DNA from: Halopelagius inordinatus
Lineage (GTDB): Archaea > Halobacteriota > Halobacteria > Halobacteriales > Haloferacaceae
DNA length: 64,000 bases
Assembly: GCF_900113245.1 (NCBI RefSeq)
Contig: NZ_FOOQ01000001.1
Coordinates: 620,001 to 684,000 of the forward strand
Reading direction: 5' to 3'
Positions 16,856-26,255 of this stretch are shown here, in pieces (position 1 is the stretch's first letter; each line of letters begins with the position of its first letter). Made by a program: the position numbers and the translations under genes. The notes under the pieces were generated by a model, which saw only the letters and a program-made list of their open reading frames with translations, was not told the origin of the DNA and did no database searches.

Positions 16856-17721
16856 ACGCCGCCGTCGACGCCGCCGTCTGTCTCCTCCTCGTCGGAGCGG
16901 CCGTCTTCGGCGTCAGCACGGTTTCCGACCCCGTCGAAACCGGCGATTCGGCCCGGACCGACGCCGTGGCCGAATCGCTCGCGACGAGTACCACGACGGT
17001 GACCTACGCGCTCCGTCCGGGGACGGGTCCTGTCCGGGGCACGCCCGCGGCGTTCCCCCGCGAGAACGGCTCTGACTTCCGCCGGACGACGCACGGGACG
17101 TTCGCGGGCCTCCTCGCGCGGGCCGCAGTCGACACCGCGGGGTTCGACGACGACTCTCTGACCGGGTCGCGCGACGACTTCCGGCGGGCCGTCAGAGAGG
17201 CGACGGCCGGCTCTTTCGAGACTTCGAACCTCAGAATCGACGCGGAGTGGCGGCCGTACCCCGGGTCGCCCGTCGGCGGCCGCGTCGGCGTGGGGACGGA
17301 ACCGCCGGAGACGGCGAGGGTCCACGCCGCGACGCTCTCGGTGCCGAGCGGCGCCGACCCCGTGCCGGTGGCGGCGGACGACTTCGAGACGCTCGGTCTC
17401 GCCGTCTCCGAACGCGTCGTCGAAACGCTCGTCCCCCGCGAAACTGCGATTATCGCGCTTCGCGGCGACTACCCCTCCTCCGCGCTAATGTGGCACCGTT
17501 ACGGCCGTCTCGGCGAGGAACTCGGCGTCTCCGTCGAACGCGACCTCCGCGCGGAGAACGCGACGGCGTCGAACCGTCGCCTCGCGGACGCCCTCGCGCC
17601 GAGAGTGGAGTCCGACCTGCGCGACCGGTTCGACTCGCCGTCGGAGGCGGCGTCTGCCGTCGACGTCCATCGGGTTCGAATCGTCGTCCGCGCGTGGGAG
17701 TCCGAAGGGAGGGTCGCCTGA
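16852..17721 (+). CDS. Exported single-TM protein, DUF7284-like
   Basis: Protein of 289 aa beginning MNAAVDAAVCLLLVGAAVFGVS, an N-terminal hydrophobic helix, with a large extracytoplasmic domain that carries several N-glycosylation-type Asn-X-Ser/Thr sequons (for example NGS near 67). The ATG at 16852 overlaps the upstream stop (ATGA), and the downstream start overlaps this stop (TGATG), so all three are translationally coupled. It resembles a family recalled as DUF7284. No enzyme motif is seen; structural role inferred from position. Confidence 0.85.
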   Translation: MNAAVDAAVCLLLVGAAVFGVSTVSDPVETGDSARTDAVAESLATSTTTVTYALRPGTGPVRGTPAAFPRENGSDFRRTTHGTFAGLLARAAVDTAGFDDDSLTGSRDDFRRAVREATAGSFETSNLRIDAEWRPYPGSPVGGRVGVGTEPPETARVHAATLSVPSGADPVPVAADDFETLGLAVSERVVETLVPRETAIIALRGDYPSSALMWHRYGRLGEELGVSVERDLRAENATASNRRLADALAPRVESDLRDRFDSPSEAASAVDVHRVRIVVRAWESEGRVA

Positions 17722-20700
17722 TGCGCCTCGCTGACGACGACCGGGCGCGCGTCCCGTTCGCCCTCGTAGGCGTCCTCCTCCTCGTCACCAGTTCGACGTA
17801 CGCGGCGTCGATAGCGACGAGCGGTCCCGGTGCCGCGGACCGGTCCGTCGACGAAGCGATGGACCGCGTCGACGCGGAGACGACCACCGCGCTCCGGACG
17901 GCGACGCGCGACGCCGCACTCGCCGCCGCACGGAACCCGGTGACCGACAACTCCTCGACCGCCGTCGGGAAGGCGCTGGGCGAAAACCGGACGTTCCGCC
18001 GGTATCTACGCCTCCGAATCTCGCTGGCCGCGGCGGAGTCGCTTCGCGCGGTCGAACACGCGCGCGGCGACGTGACCGCGAACGCGACGCTTCCGACGCC
18101 GACAGGCGTGGCTTGTCGAGCCGCCGGACGCTGTCCGGCGACCCCGACGAACGAGTCGTCTCTCGGAGAGGCGATACGACGCGTCTCTGTCGCCGAGGCG
18201 GCGAACGGAACCGCGCTCTCTGTCACCGTCAGAGACGTCTCGCTCACCGCCCGGCGCGACGGGCGAGTCGTCGCCGAGGAGTCGGTCACGCGCACGGTGA
18301 CGGTGTCCGTCCCCGTTCTCGGCCTTCACGACCGAACCGCCGACTACCAGCGCCGACTCGACGCGAATCCCCTCGAAGCGCCGGGACTCTCCCGACGGGC
18401 GACGGCGGGACTCCTCGGCGTCGCGCAGGCCCGAGGGGCCGCGCAGTACGCCGGAGCGCCGATTCAGAACGTCCTCGCGAACCGCCACGTCGAACTCTCG
18501 ACGAACGCCGGTCTCCTGACCGCCCAACGGGCCGCCTTCGGGCGGACGGACCCCGACGCCCGCCGCGGCGTCCGCCGCGCGACCGCTCGAACCGGACTCA
18601 TGGACGTGCTGAAACCCGTCGCCGGCGGCGACGCGGCGACGGTCGTCGCCGACGAAGCGGCCGACGCGGCGGTCCCGCCCGCGTCCGAGAACTCCACGAT
18701 ACCGACCGCCGCGCCGCGGTCCGCAGACGAGACGCTTCGGGTGGACGTGGGGTCGACGGCCGACGAAGCGTTCGTCGCGTTCCTCCGCGGCGAGGGCGAA
18801 CGCCCCGGGTTCGACGAGGTTCGTCGCCACGGCTACCGGGCGCGGGTAGACGTTCGGAACGACGTGACGACCGAACGGGACGGCTCCCGACCCGCGCCGG
18901 ACGCCCCCGGACGGGTCTGGTCGCTGGCCTCGCAGGACACCTCCCGCGAGACGCGCGTGGAGTCGGTGGACGGAGGGACGGTATCGCCGCGAACCGGCCC
19001 GGGCGAACGAGCCTTCGACACTGCCGTTCGTCGCGTCGTCGTCGAACACCGCGTCGAGCGGACGTGGAGACATCCGAACCGGTCGTCGCGCGGCACCGAG
19101 GCGACGTGGACCGACAGTTACCGGGTCGAGATGACCGTCGTCGGCTCGCTCACCTCGGTTCCCGGCCCGGACCGACGGGTCGCTCCGCTCTTCGAACGCG
19201 GCGGCGCGGTGGGCGGGCCGAACCTGCGAGCCATCCCCGATACCGCCGCCGACGCTCTCGCGAACCGCGGCGGCGCGGACGCCGTCGCCCGCCGTGCGGT
19301 CGGCGACGACGCATCGGCGGCGACGACTGTCGACGGCCGACGGCCGGAACGACTTCGCGCGTGGGCGTACGACGACGTCGCCTCCCTCCGCGAACGGGTT
19401 CGGAACGTCGCCGTCGAACCGCCCGCCCGCGCCGTCGCGACCGGACGCGTCAACCCGGCGGCCCGACTGGCGACCGCCGTCAGAGAGCGTCGCGCGTCGC
19501 TCGTCGACGCCCCCGATACCTACGACGGGGCGGCCGACCGCGTCCGCGTCGCCGCGCGTGCGGCGTATCTGAACCGGCTCCTCGCGGCCCTCGACGACCG
19601 AGCGAACCGGACCGCGACCAGAAACGACGGCATCGAGGCGGCCCTCGACGCTCGCGGCGTCGACGCCGACCGGGCGAACCGCATCGCGGCCAACCGCACG
19701 ATACGGACGCCGGACCGCAGAAAACAGGGGAGTGCGGGGTCACCAGCCGGACCGACGACGTTCGTCCCCGACGGCGACCCGGCGTACCTCACGCTCGACC
19801 CCGTCGCGGGTGACCGCGTGGACGGCGTCGGAGACGAGACGCGCTACTACCCCCTCGCGGCGCGGAACAGCAACCTGTTTTCGCTCCCGTACGGCGACGC
19901 CTCGGACGTCGTCGCCGACGCCCTGTTGGGCTCCGGCGAGTCGGTGTCGCTCCGAACCGCGGGACGCGCAGTCGTCGCCGCGAACCGGACGCTCGCAGTC
20001 GAGAGCGACGAAACGCTCGAACGTCGCCGCGACGCGCTCCAACGGAAGACCGAAGACTCGTTCCGCGCGGTCCAGTCTCGGGCCGTCGAGACGCTGGGCG
20101 CGGAGACCGACCTCCCGGAAGACGACCGGCGACTGGCGGTGACCGCCGCCTCAGAGAGGTGGGACGGAACGGGGCGCCGCGCCGTAGCCGCCGCAAACGG
20201 GTCGTTCGCGGCGGCCGTCGCCGCCGAAGCCGAACCGGCCGACCCGACGGACCGAGACCGAATCGAGACCGCGCTTCGCGTCGATATAGCCGCCGCGGCG
20301 ACGGATGCGGACGTTCGCGTACCGGAGCGCGCGACCAACCGAACCGTCTCGCGGACGCGCCGACTCGGGACCGAACTCCTGAAAGACGCCGCGGAACGCG
20401 GGACCGAACGCGCCGTCGAGCGCACCGCACAGAAGTACGCGAACACGTCGCTCGGCGGCACCCCCGCGGGACTCCCCCTCTCGCCGACGATGAGTCCGTG
20501 GGTGGCGACGACCAACCTCTGGGTCGTCGAGACGCGCGGCGAGTACGCGCGCTTTACCGTCTCCGCGGACCGCGGCGGCGCGACGCCGGTCACCTACGTC
20601 CGGGACGGACGCGCCGTTTCGCTCGACGTGGACGGCGACGGAGTGAGAGAGACGCTCGGGCGCAGCGAGCGAATCGGGTTCGACGTCCGAACCGTCGTCC

Positions 20701-20834
20701 CGGTGGTCGTCCCCGCGGGGCGACTCGGCGTCGGCGACAGAGACGGCAACGCGATAGAGGAGTCGCCCGCGTGGACGGGCGAGAACCCCGGACCGGGATG
20801 TGAGACGCCGACCGGCCGGTGTCCGAGAGAGTAA
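17721..20834 (+). CDS. Large exported protein, DUF7286-like
   Basis: Protein of 1037 aa, the last and largest member of the cluster. It has an N-terminal cytoplasmic stub rich in charged residues, then a hydrophobic helix (residues 11-30, VPFALVGVLLLVTSSTYAAS). The very long exterior domain is Arg-, Asp- and Ala-rich, with many Asn-X-Ser/Thr sequons (NSST, NRTF, NATL, NGTA, NRT repeats). The absence of other membrane helices makes it an anchored surface protein. A Ca-like acidic loop (DVDGDGVRET) occurs near the C-terminus. It overlaps the upstream gene by one base (TGATG). It could be the tip, adhesin or cargo of the apparatus; this is inference from size and position. Confidence 0.85.
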   Translation: MRLADDDRARVPFALVGVLLLVTSSTYAASIATSGPGAADRSVDEAMDRVDAETTTALRTATRDAALAAARNPVTDNSSTAVGKALGENRTFRRYLRLRISLAAAESLRAVEHARGDVTANATLPTPTGVACRAAGRCPATPTNESSLGEAIRRVSVAEAANGTALSVTVRDVSLTARRDGRVVAEESVTRTVTVSVPVLGLHDRTADYQRRLDANPLEAPGLSRRATAGLLGVAQARGAAQYAGAPIQNVLANRHVELSTNAGLLTAQRAAFGRTDPDARRGVRRATARTGLMDVLKPVAGGDAATVVADEAADAAVPPASENSTIPTAAPRSADETLRVDVGSTADEAFVAFLRGEGERPGFDEVRRHGYRARVDVRNDVTTERDGSRPAPDAPGRVWSLASQDTSRETRVESVDGGTVSPRTGPGERAFDTAVRRVVVEHRVERTWRHPNRSSRGTEATWTDSYRVEMTVVGSLTSVPGPDRRVAPLFERGGAVGGPNLRAIPDTAADALANRGGADAVARRAVGDDASAATTVDGRRPERLRAWAYDDVASLRERVRNVAVEPPARAVATGRVNPAARLATAVRERRASLVDAPDTYDGAADRVRVAARAAYLNRLLAALDDRANRTATRNDGIEAALDARGVDADRANRIAANRTIRTPDRRKQGSAGSPAGPTTFVPDGDPAYLTLDPVAGDRVDGVGDETRYYPLAARNSNLFSLPYGDASDVVADALLGSGESVSLRTAGRAVVAANRTLAVESDETLERRRDALQRKTEDSFRAVQSRAVETLGAETDLPEDDRRLAVTAASERWDGTGRRAVAAANGSFAAAVAAEAEPADPTDRDRIETALRVDIAAAATDADVRVPERATNRTVSRTRRLGTELLKDAAERGTERAVERTAQKYANTSLGGTPAGLPLSPTMSPWVATTNLWVVETRGEYARFTVSADRGGATPVTYVRDGRAVSLDVDGDGVRETLGRSERIGFDVRTVVPVVVPAGRLGVGDRDGNAIEESPAWTGENPGPGCETPTGRCPRE

Positions 20835-20903
20835 CGGAGAGACGCCGCGCACGCGGACGCCGACAGGACAACGGTTTTGGGTGCGCGGCGGCGAATCGTT
20901 GGT

Positions 20904-21335
20904 ATGCTCTACGACGCGGTGGACGACCCGGCGTCGCGTTCGACCGACGAGTTGCGGGAAGCCTACGAGACGCAGATACGGCGCGCGATCGAACGCGTCG
21001 GCGTCGAGACGGCGGCCGAACGCACCGGCGTCGACCGCGCGGCCGTCGAAACGGTCGCGGGCGGCCCCGCGCCCGATCTCCGCCTCGAAGACGCGGCCGA
21101 ACTCGTCGCACTCGACGGCGACGCGCCGGACGCAGAGACCATCGTCCTCGAAATCCGCGACCACCTGCTTTTGGGGATGACCACCGGCGTCCTCGACGTG
21201 GACACCATCGCCTCGAACGTGGACCTCGACCTCTCCGGACAGGAGATTCAACAGACCATAGAGGGCCGTTCGGGGATGACGCTCCGCCAACTGGCGGCCA
21301 TCCAGCGCTTCATCGAAGAGCGCAACGACCGATAG
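20904..21335 (+). CDS. DUF5791-like protein
   Basis: Protein of 143 aa, all-helical appearance: ELREAYETQIRRAIERVGVETAAERTGVD, then LRLEDAAELVALDGDAPDAETIVLEIRDHLLLGMTTGVLDVD and RQLAAIQRFIEERN. The first part resembles a helix-turn-helix (TAAERTGVDRAAVETV), so it may bind DNA or another protein. It resembles a haloarchaeal family recalled as DUF5791. It abuts the next gene with no spacer, so the two form an operon. A T-rich box (cggttttggg) 27 nt before the ATG supports the start. Confidence 0.82.
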   Translation: MLYDAVDDPASRSTDELREAYETQIRRAIERVGVETAAERTGVDRAAVETVAGGPAPDLRLEDAAELVALDGDAPDAETIVLEIRDHLLLGMTTGVLDVDTIASNVDLDLSGQEIQQTIEGRSGMTLRQLAAIQRFIEERNDR

Positions 21336-22241
21336 ATGGTGCGAGTCGTCGTCCTCGGGTGCGGCTACGTCGGCCTCGAACTCGGTCGGCAGTTGGTCGA
21401 CGAGGGGCACGAAGTCACGGGCGTCAGACGCTCCGAGTCGGGACTGGAGACCGTCGAAGACGCCGGACTCGACGCCCGCCGCGCCGACGTGACCGACCCG
21501 GACAGCCTTCGGGATTTGCCGGACGCAGACTGGGTCGTCTTCACGGCCAGTTCCGGCGGGCGAGGGGCCGACGCCGCCCGGGCCGTCTTCGTCGAGGGGG
21601 TAGAGAACGCGATTGCGGAGTACGGCTCTCGGGAGTCGCCGCCGGACCGCCTCGTCTACACGTCTTCGACCGGCGTCTACGGCGACCACGACGGCGACTG
21701 GGTCGACGAGGAGACGCCGTTGGACCCGACGACGGAGAAGACGGCCGTGTTGGCGGAGGCCGAACGCGTCGCCCGCGAGACGGCGGGGGAGACCGGAATC
21801 GACGGCACCGTCGCCCGCTTTGCGGGTCTGTACGGCCCCGACCGCTACCGCCTCGACCGGTATCTCTCCGGGCCGGTCACCGAGGGCTATCTCAACATGG
21901 TCCACCGCGACGACGCCGCCGGGGCCGTCGCGTTCCTCCTCGCCGAGGACGCCGCCCGCGGGGAGGTAGTTCTCGTCGCGGACGACGAACCGGCCGACAA
22001 ATGGACGTTCGCCGACTGGTTGGCCGACGAGTGCGGCGTCTCTCACCCGTCAAAGCGAACGAAAGAGGAACGCCTCTCTGCGGGTGACCTCTCGGAGGCG
22101 GCGACGCGGCGTATTCGGACGAGCAAGCGGTGCTCGAACGAGAAACTCCGAGAACTGGGCTACGAACTCCGGTATCCGACCTACCGAACGGGCTACCGCG
22201 ACGCCATCGACCGCTTCCGCGCGGACGCCGACGGGACGTAG
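21336..22241 (+). CDS. NAD-dependent epimerase/dehydratase-like SDR protein
   Basis: Protein of 301 aa with an extended short-chain dehydrogenase fold. The Rossmann motif VVVLGCGYVGLELG is close to GxGxxG. Further signatures are RADVTDP (adenine contact), VFTASSGG, YTSSTGVYGDHDGDW in the active-site region, VARFAGLYGP and NMVHRDDAAGAV. The usual YxxxK pair is not obvious: the segment after YTSSTGVYG has TEKTAVLAEAE rather than YgxsK. It resembles the YeeZ-like atypical SDRs, whose substrates are unknown. It starts on the base following the DUF5791 stop. Confidence 0.87.
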   Translation: MVRVVVLGCGYVGLELGRQLVDEGHEVTGVRRSESGLETVEDAGLDARRADVTDPDSLRDLPDADWVVFTASSGGRGADAARAVFVEGVENAIAEYGSRESPPDRLVYTSSTGVYGDHDGDWVDEETPLDPTTEKTAVLAEAERVARETAGETGIDGTVARFAGLYGPDRYRLDRYLSGPVTEGYLNMVHRDDAAGAVAFLLAEDAARGEVVLVADDEPADKWTFADWLADECGVSHPSKRTKEERLSAGDLSEAATRRIRTSKRCSNEKLRELGYELRYPTYRTGYRDAIDRFRADADGT

Positions 22242-22324
22242 TCTCCCGTTCGAGTTCGAATTCTGTCGTCTCTCGTCCGACGAAACGAGGGAATATTCAT
22301 GGCGGTGGGTTCTGAGGTAGACCT

Positions 22325-23518
22325 ATGGGCGCGAGGGTGGGGGCTGTTCCCTTACAGGATACGGGACAGATACTCGAGGCGGTCCAGGCGCTGTTCGGGG
22401 CGCATCCGGAGTTAGTCGCCGCTCTCCTCGTCGGGGCGATCGCTCTCGTCGGCGGCTTGTACGCCATCCTCTGGTTCAAGCGGCCGATGGGGACGAACTT
22501 CTTAGAGCAGTTGTCCCAACTCGACGAAGTCGTGGTTCTCATGCATCCGAACCCCGATCCGGACGCGATGGCGACGGCCATCGGCACCGCCTGCCTCGCA
22601 GAACAGGTCGACACCGACGTCCGAATCCAGTACACCGGACAGATACGCCACCAGGAGAACCGCGCGTTCGAGACGGTGTTGGACCTCGATTTAGAGCCGA
22701 TAGACCACGTCACTGACCTCGCCGCGGAAGCGATCATCCTCGTGGACCACAACCGACCGCGCGGGTTCGCCGGTGCCGACGGCGTCCTCCCGTTCGCCGT
22801 CATCGACCACCACCCCGGCGAGGGGACGGGCGAACACTTCACCGACGTTCGGACCGACTACGGGGCCTGTTCGAGCATCGTCGCGGAGTACTTCCGGGAT
22901 ATCGGCGCGAAACCCGTCCCGCCGGACCGGCACGCGAGCGAAATCGACGCGGAGTACACCATTCCCTCGAACGTCGCCACCGGGATGATATACGGCATCC
23001 TCACGGACACGAACCGCCTCACTTCGGGCTGTTCTGAGGGGGACTTCGCCGCCGCGGGCTATCTCTACCCCGGCGTCGACGAGGACGCGTTGAACCGCAT
23101 CGCGAACCCCGAAGTCTCGACGGAGGTGCTCGACCTGAAAGCCCGTGCAATCGCCGGACGCGACGTTCGCGGCCCCTTCGCGGTCAGCGACATCGGGACG
23201 CTCTCGAACGTTGACGCCATCCCGCAGGCGGCGGACGAACTCATCCAACTGGAGGGGGTGACCGCAGTCGTCGTCTGCGGCGAACGCAACGGCACGGTGT
23301 ATCTCTCCGGTCGGTCGCGAGACGACAGAGTCCACATGGGCCGGATGCTCGAACACGCTCTCGACGACGTTCCGGGCTCTTCTGCGGGCGGACACGCCCG
23401 AATGGGCGGCGGTCAGATTCCGCAACGCGGCGGTACAATCCAGACCGACGGCGGGTCTGACCTCGACCGGTCGATGCTGGTCGAGCGACTGTTCTCCGCG
23501 CTCTCGGGCGACATCTGA
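22325..23518 (+). CDS. Membrane-anchored DHH/DHHA1 phosphoesterase
   Basis: Protein of 397 aa. A single hydrophobic helix at about residues 30-50 anchors it. The DHH domain then gives MHPNPDPDAMATAIG, LVDHN and VIDHHPGEG motifs, which bind Mn, and the C-terminal DHHA1 domain ends with GGHARMGGGQIP (substrate-binding GGH). Related enzymes degrade small nucleotides such as pAp, nanoRNA or cyclic di-AMP. The combination of TM segment and DHH/DHHA1 recalls GdpP-type enzymes without the PAS and GGDEF parts, so hydrolysis of cyclic di-AMP, which haloarchaea make, is possible but unproven. A TATA-like aatattc occurs about 30 nt upstream. Confidence 0.88.
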   Translation: MGARVGAVPLQDTGQILEAVQALFGAHPELVAALLVGAIALVGGLYAILWFKRPMGTNFLEQLSQLDEVVVLMHPNPDPDAMATAIGTACLAEQVDTDVRIQYTGQIRHQENRAFETVLDLDLEPIDHVTDLAAEAIILVDHNRPRGFAGADGVLPFAVIDHHPGEGTGEHFTDVRTDYGACSSIVAEYFRDIGAKPVPPDRHASEIDAEYTIPSNVATGMIYGILTDTNRLTSGCSEGDFAAAGYLYPGVDEDALNRIANPEVSTEVLDLKARAIAGRDVRGPFAVSDIGTLSNVDAIPQAADELIQLEGVTAVVVCGERNGTVYLSGRSRDDRVHMGRMLEHALDDVPGSSAGGHARMGGGQIPQRGGTIQTDGGSDLDRSMLVERLFSALSGDI

Positions 23519-23589
23519 GCGGCGACGGCCGGTCCGTCCGTCGCAGAAAAGCCGCAGGTCGTTTACCCGCCCGTCGCGTAGCCCCCGTC

Positions 23590-24684
23590 ATGGCGACGAA
23601 AGAGGGAACGTGGGGGTACCGAGAGCGGTTCGGAGACGCCTTCGGGCGGACGTACTTCCGACGGTTCGGCCCGGGAGTCGCCTCCAGCATCGGCGTCGGG
23701 ACGTACCTCGGCGACGCGACGGAGGCGGCGGACGGCCGGTACCGCGCGGCGTTGACGGCGGCGTTCGACTCGGGTGTCAACCTCGTCGATACGGCGATAA
23801 ACTACCGCTGTCAGCGGAGCGAACGCGTCGTCGGCGAGGCTCTCTCCGAGGCGGACGCGGACAGAGACGAAGTCGTCGTCGCCACCAAGGGCGGGTTCGT
23901 CCCGTTCGACGGCGAGAGACCCGACGACCCCGGGGCGTACGTCCGCGACGAGTTCGTTCGCACGGGCGTCGTCGAGGCGTCCGACCTCGCGCGCGGGAGT
24001 CACGCCGTCTCGCCCGAATTCCTCGACGAGATGCTCGACCGGTCGCTCTCGAACCTCGGACTCGATAGCGTGGACCTCTACTACGTCCACAACCCCGAGA
24101 CGCAACTCGAAGCGCGGAGCCGAGAGGCGGTGTACGACCAGTTAGAAGCCGCCTTCGAGACGCTCGAACGGCGTCGCGCCGACGGCGATATCGGCGCCTA
24201 CGGCGTCGCGACGTGGGACGCCTTCCGCGTCCCCAGAGACCACGACCGATATCTCTCCCTCCCCGAAGTCATCTCGCGCGCCGAATCCGCCGCCGACGCG
24301 GTCGGTACCGACGACGCCGGACTCGCCGCGATTCAACTCCCGTTCAACGTCTCGATGGCGGACGCGTTCACCGTCGAAGCGCACGCTCACCCGACGGAAG
24401 CGGGCGACGTGAGCGCGCTCTGGTACGCCCACGAGGCCGGTCTCGACGTGGTGACGAGCGCGACGCTCGGTCAAGGAGAGTTGGCGGGAGGGCTCCCGTC
24501 CGCCGTCGACGCGGAACTGTCCGGCGACACCGCGGCGCAACGCGCGGTCAACTTCGCGCGAAGCGCCCCCGGCGTCAAAACCGCGCTGGTCGGGATGGGC
24601 TCTGCGGACCACGTCGCAGAGAACGTCGCCGCCGGGACGTTCGACCCGTTGGGCGCGCGCGCGTTCGACGCCGTCTTCGAGTGA
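23590..24684 (+). CDS. Aldo/keto reductase
   Basis: Protein of 364 aa of the aldo/keto reductase TIM-barrel family. The catalytic tetrad is visible: Asp in NLVDTAINY, Tyr in the same block (NYRC), Lys in VVATKGGF, and His in YYVHNPE. The C-terminal TALVGMGSADHVAEN stretch matches the NADPH phosphate-binding region. Substrate unknown; cytoplasmic. A TTTACC box centred 27 nt before the ATG supports leaderless expression. It is convergent with the small zinc-finger gene, with no spacer. Confidence 0.93.
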   Translation: MATKEGTWGYRERFGDAFGRTYFRRFGPGVASSIGVGTYLGDATEAADGRYRAALTAAFDSGVNLVDTAINYRCQRSERVVGEALSEADADRDEVVVATKGGFVPFDGERPDDPGAYVRDEFVRTGVVEASDLARGSHAVSPEFLDEMLDRSLSNLGLDSVDLYYVHNPETQLEARSREAVYDQLEAAFETLERRRADGDIGAYGVATWDAFRVPRDHDRYLSLPEVISRAESAADAVGTDDAGLAAIQLPFNVSMADAFTVEAHAHPTEAGDVSALWYAHEAGLDVVTSATLGQGELAGGLPSAVDAELSGDTAAQRAVNFARSAPGVKTALVGMGSADHVAENVAAGTFDPLGARAFDAVFE

Positions 24685-24855
24685 CTACCGGAGCTCTTTC
24701 CACTCGGTTTCGCACTCGGGGCAGATGCGGACCGAGAACACCTCGTCCGGGTCGTTTTCTTTCTTCAGCGACTCGCCGCACTCTCCGCACGTGAGTCGCC
24801 CGTACGTATCCTTGTCCAACTCCCCCGCCCTGAGCCCCTTCCGCGTCGATTTCAT
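24685..24855 (-). CDS. Zinc-finger microprotein (HVO_0758-like)
   Basis: Protein of 56 aa with two cysteine pairs, CGEC and CPEC, spaced about 20 residues apart, preceded by a basic N-terminus (MKSTRKGLRAGEL). It matches the haloarchaeal zinc-finger microproteins such as Haloferax HVO_0758 (recalled). One zinc ion should be bound; the role may be regulatory through nucleic acid or protein binding. The ATG lies at 24855, and the stop immediately abuts the convergent aldo/keto reductase stop. Confidence 0.85.
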   Translation of the reverse strand: MKSTRKGLRAGELDKDTYGRLTCGECGESLKKENDPDEVFSVRICPECETEWKELR

Positions 24856-24993
24856 ATCGTCTCCGCGTTTGTAAGCAGAGGGTAAAAAGACCCCGGCGAG
24901 AGGACGGATTGGCGAACCCGCCTCGGCACGGCGATAGCGGCCTCCTGCGGGGGGTATCCGAACACTTGAACTGTCCGGCGTCGGATACCGTTC

Positions 24994-26226
24994 GTGCCAC
25001 GAGGACGACTGTTCGGAACGCTCTGTTCGTTGGTGTTTTTGGTCAACCTCGCACGGGTGGTGTTCGCGCCGTTGCTCGAAGAGTTCATCACCGTCTTCGC
25101 CATCGGCGAGGGCACCGCGGGACTCATCGCCACTCTCGTGTGGGTCGGAAGCGCGCTTCCGCGCATCCCCACCGGATGGGTGCTCACGCGCGTTCCCCGC
25201 CACAAGGTGGTCCTCGGAACCGGAGTCGTCCTGACTGCGGCGGCGACGTTCACCGCCTTCGCGAACTCCGTCGTCACCGTCGCCGTCGGCGCACTCCTCA
25301 TGGGACTTGCCTCGGGCGCGTACTTCGTCTCTGCGAATCCGCTGGTGAGCGAACTCTACTCGAGTCGCGTCGGGCGCGCGATGGGCATTCACGGCACGTC
25401 GAGTCAACTGGCATCCGTCGTCGCCGCGCCGTTCGTCACGCTCGTACTGGTCGCGTTCACCAGTTGGCGCGTCACGTTCGTCTGCATCGCCGTCGCGGCG
25501 TTCGTCGTCACCCTCGCGCTCTACTGGACCGCAAAGCGAACCGACCTCCCCGAGGCGGGGTCCGAAGACAGAGACCTGTTCGGGGCCGCGCGCTCGGAGT
25601 GGCGCATCGTCCTCGTCGGCGTCGCCATCCTCGGCTGTACGGGGTTCGTCTGGCAGGGGCTCTTCAACTTCTACGAACTGTACATGGTGACGAAGGGACT
25701 CCCGAGTTCGACGGCCAAGAGCATGCTCACCGTCGTCTTCGCCGCGGGCGTCCCGGCGTACTTCCTCTCGGGACGCCTCGCGGACCGACTCCCGCGGATT
25801 CCGTACCTCCTCGGCATCCTCGTCGCGTTCGTCGCGGGCGTCCTCGTCCTCACGCGGACGAGGGGGCTGGTTCCGCTCCTCGTCGTCACGGCGTTCGTCG
25901 GCTACACCATCCACAGCCTGTTTCCCGCACTCGATACCTACCTGCTCGAAACGCTCCCCGACGAGACCCGGTCGTCGGCGTACGCGGTGTACTCCGGCGG
26001 CATGATGGTCCTGCAGGCGGGCGGGTCGTCGGTCGTCGGCGCACTCCGCGAGGGGGAGACGGCGTACGCGTTCGTCGCCGCCGCGGCGTCGCACGTCCCC
26101 TTCCTCGCGCCCCTCCCCGCGGGCGGACTCGCCTACGACGCCATCTTCTCCGCGTTCGCGTTGGGTCTCTCCGTCGTCGTCGGGTCGCTTCTCGTCCTCC
26201 ACCGCGGCGGCAGACTCCCGCAGTAA
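24994..26226 (+). CDS. Major facilitator superfamily transporter
   Basis: Protein of 410 aa with about 11-12 hydrophobic segments. The MFS loop 2-3 motif is GWVLTRVPRHKVVLGTG, and the equivalent in the second half is GRLADRLPRIPYLLG. The 12-TM arrangement with a central loop (KRTDLPEAGSEDRDLFG) is typical. The substrate cannot be told from sequence. The start is GTG at 24994 (MPRGRLFGTLCSLV). A T6 tract 30 nt after the stop may terminate it. Confidence 0.9.
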   Translation: MPRGRLFGTLCSLVFLVNLARVVFAPLLEEFITVFAIGEGTAGLIATLVWVGSALPRIPTGWVLTRVPRHKVVLGTGVVLTAAATFTAFANSVVTVAVGALLMGLASGAYFVSANPLVSELYSSRVGRAMGIHGTSSQLASVVAAPFVTLVLVAFTSWRVTFVCIAVAAFVVTLALYWTAKRTDLPEAGSEDRDLFGAARSEWRIVLVGVAILGCTGFVWQGLFNFYELYMVTKGLPSSTAKSMLTVVFAAGVPAYFLSGRLADRLPRIPYLLGILVAFVAGVLVLTRTRGLVPLLVVTAFVGYTIHSLFPALDTYLLETLPDETRSSAYAVYSGGMMVLQAGGSSVVGALREGETAYAFVAAAASHVPFLAPLPAGGLAYDAIFSAFALGLSVVVGSLLVLHRGGRLPQ

Positions 26227-26255
26227 CCCGCCGGGCGAACGTCCGTCTCCTCGCC

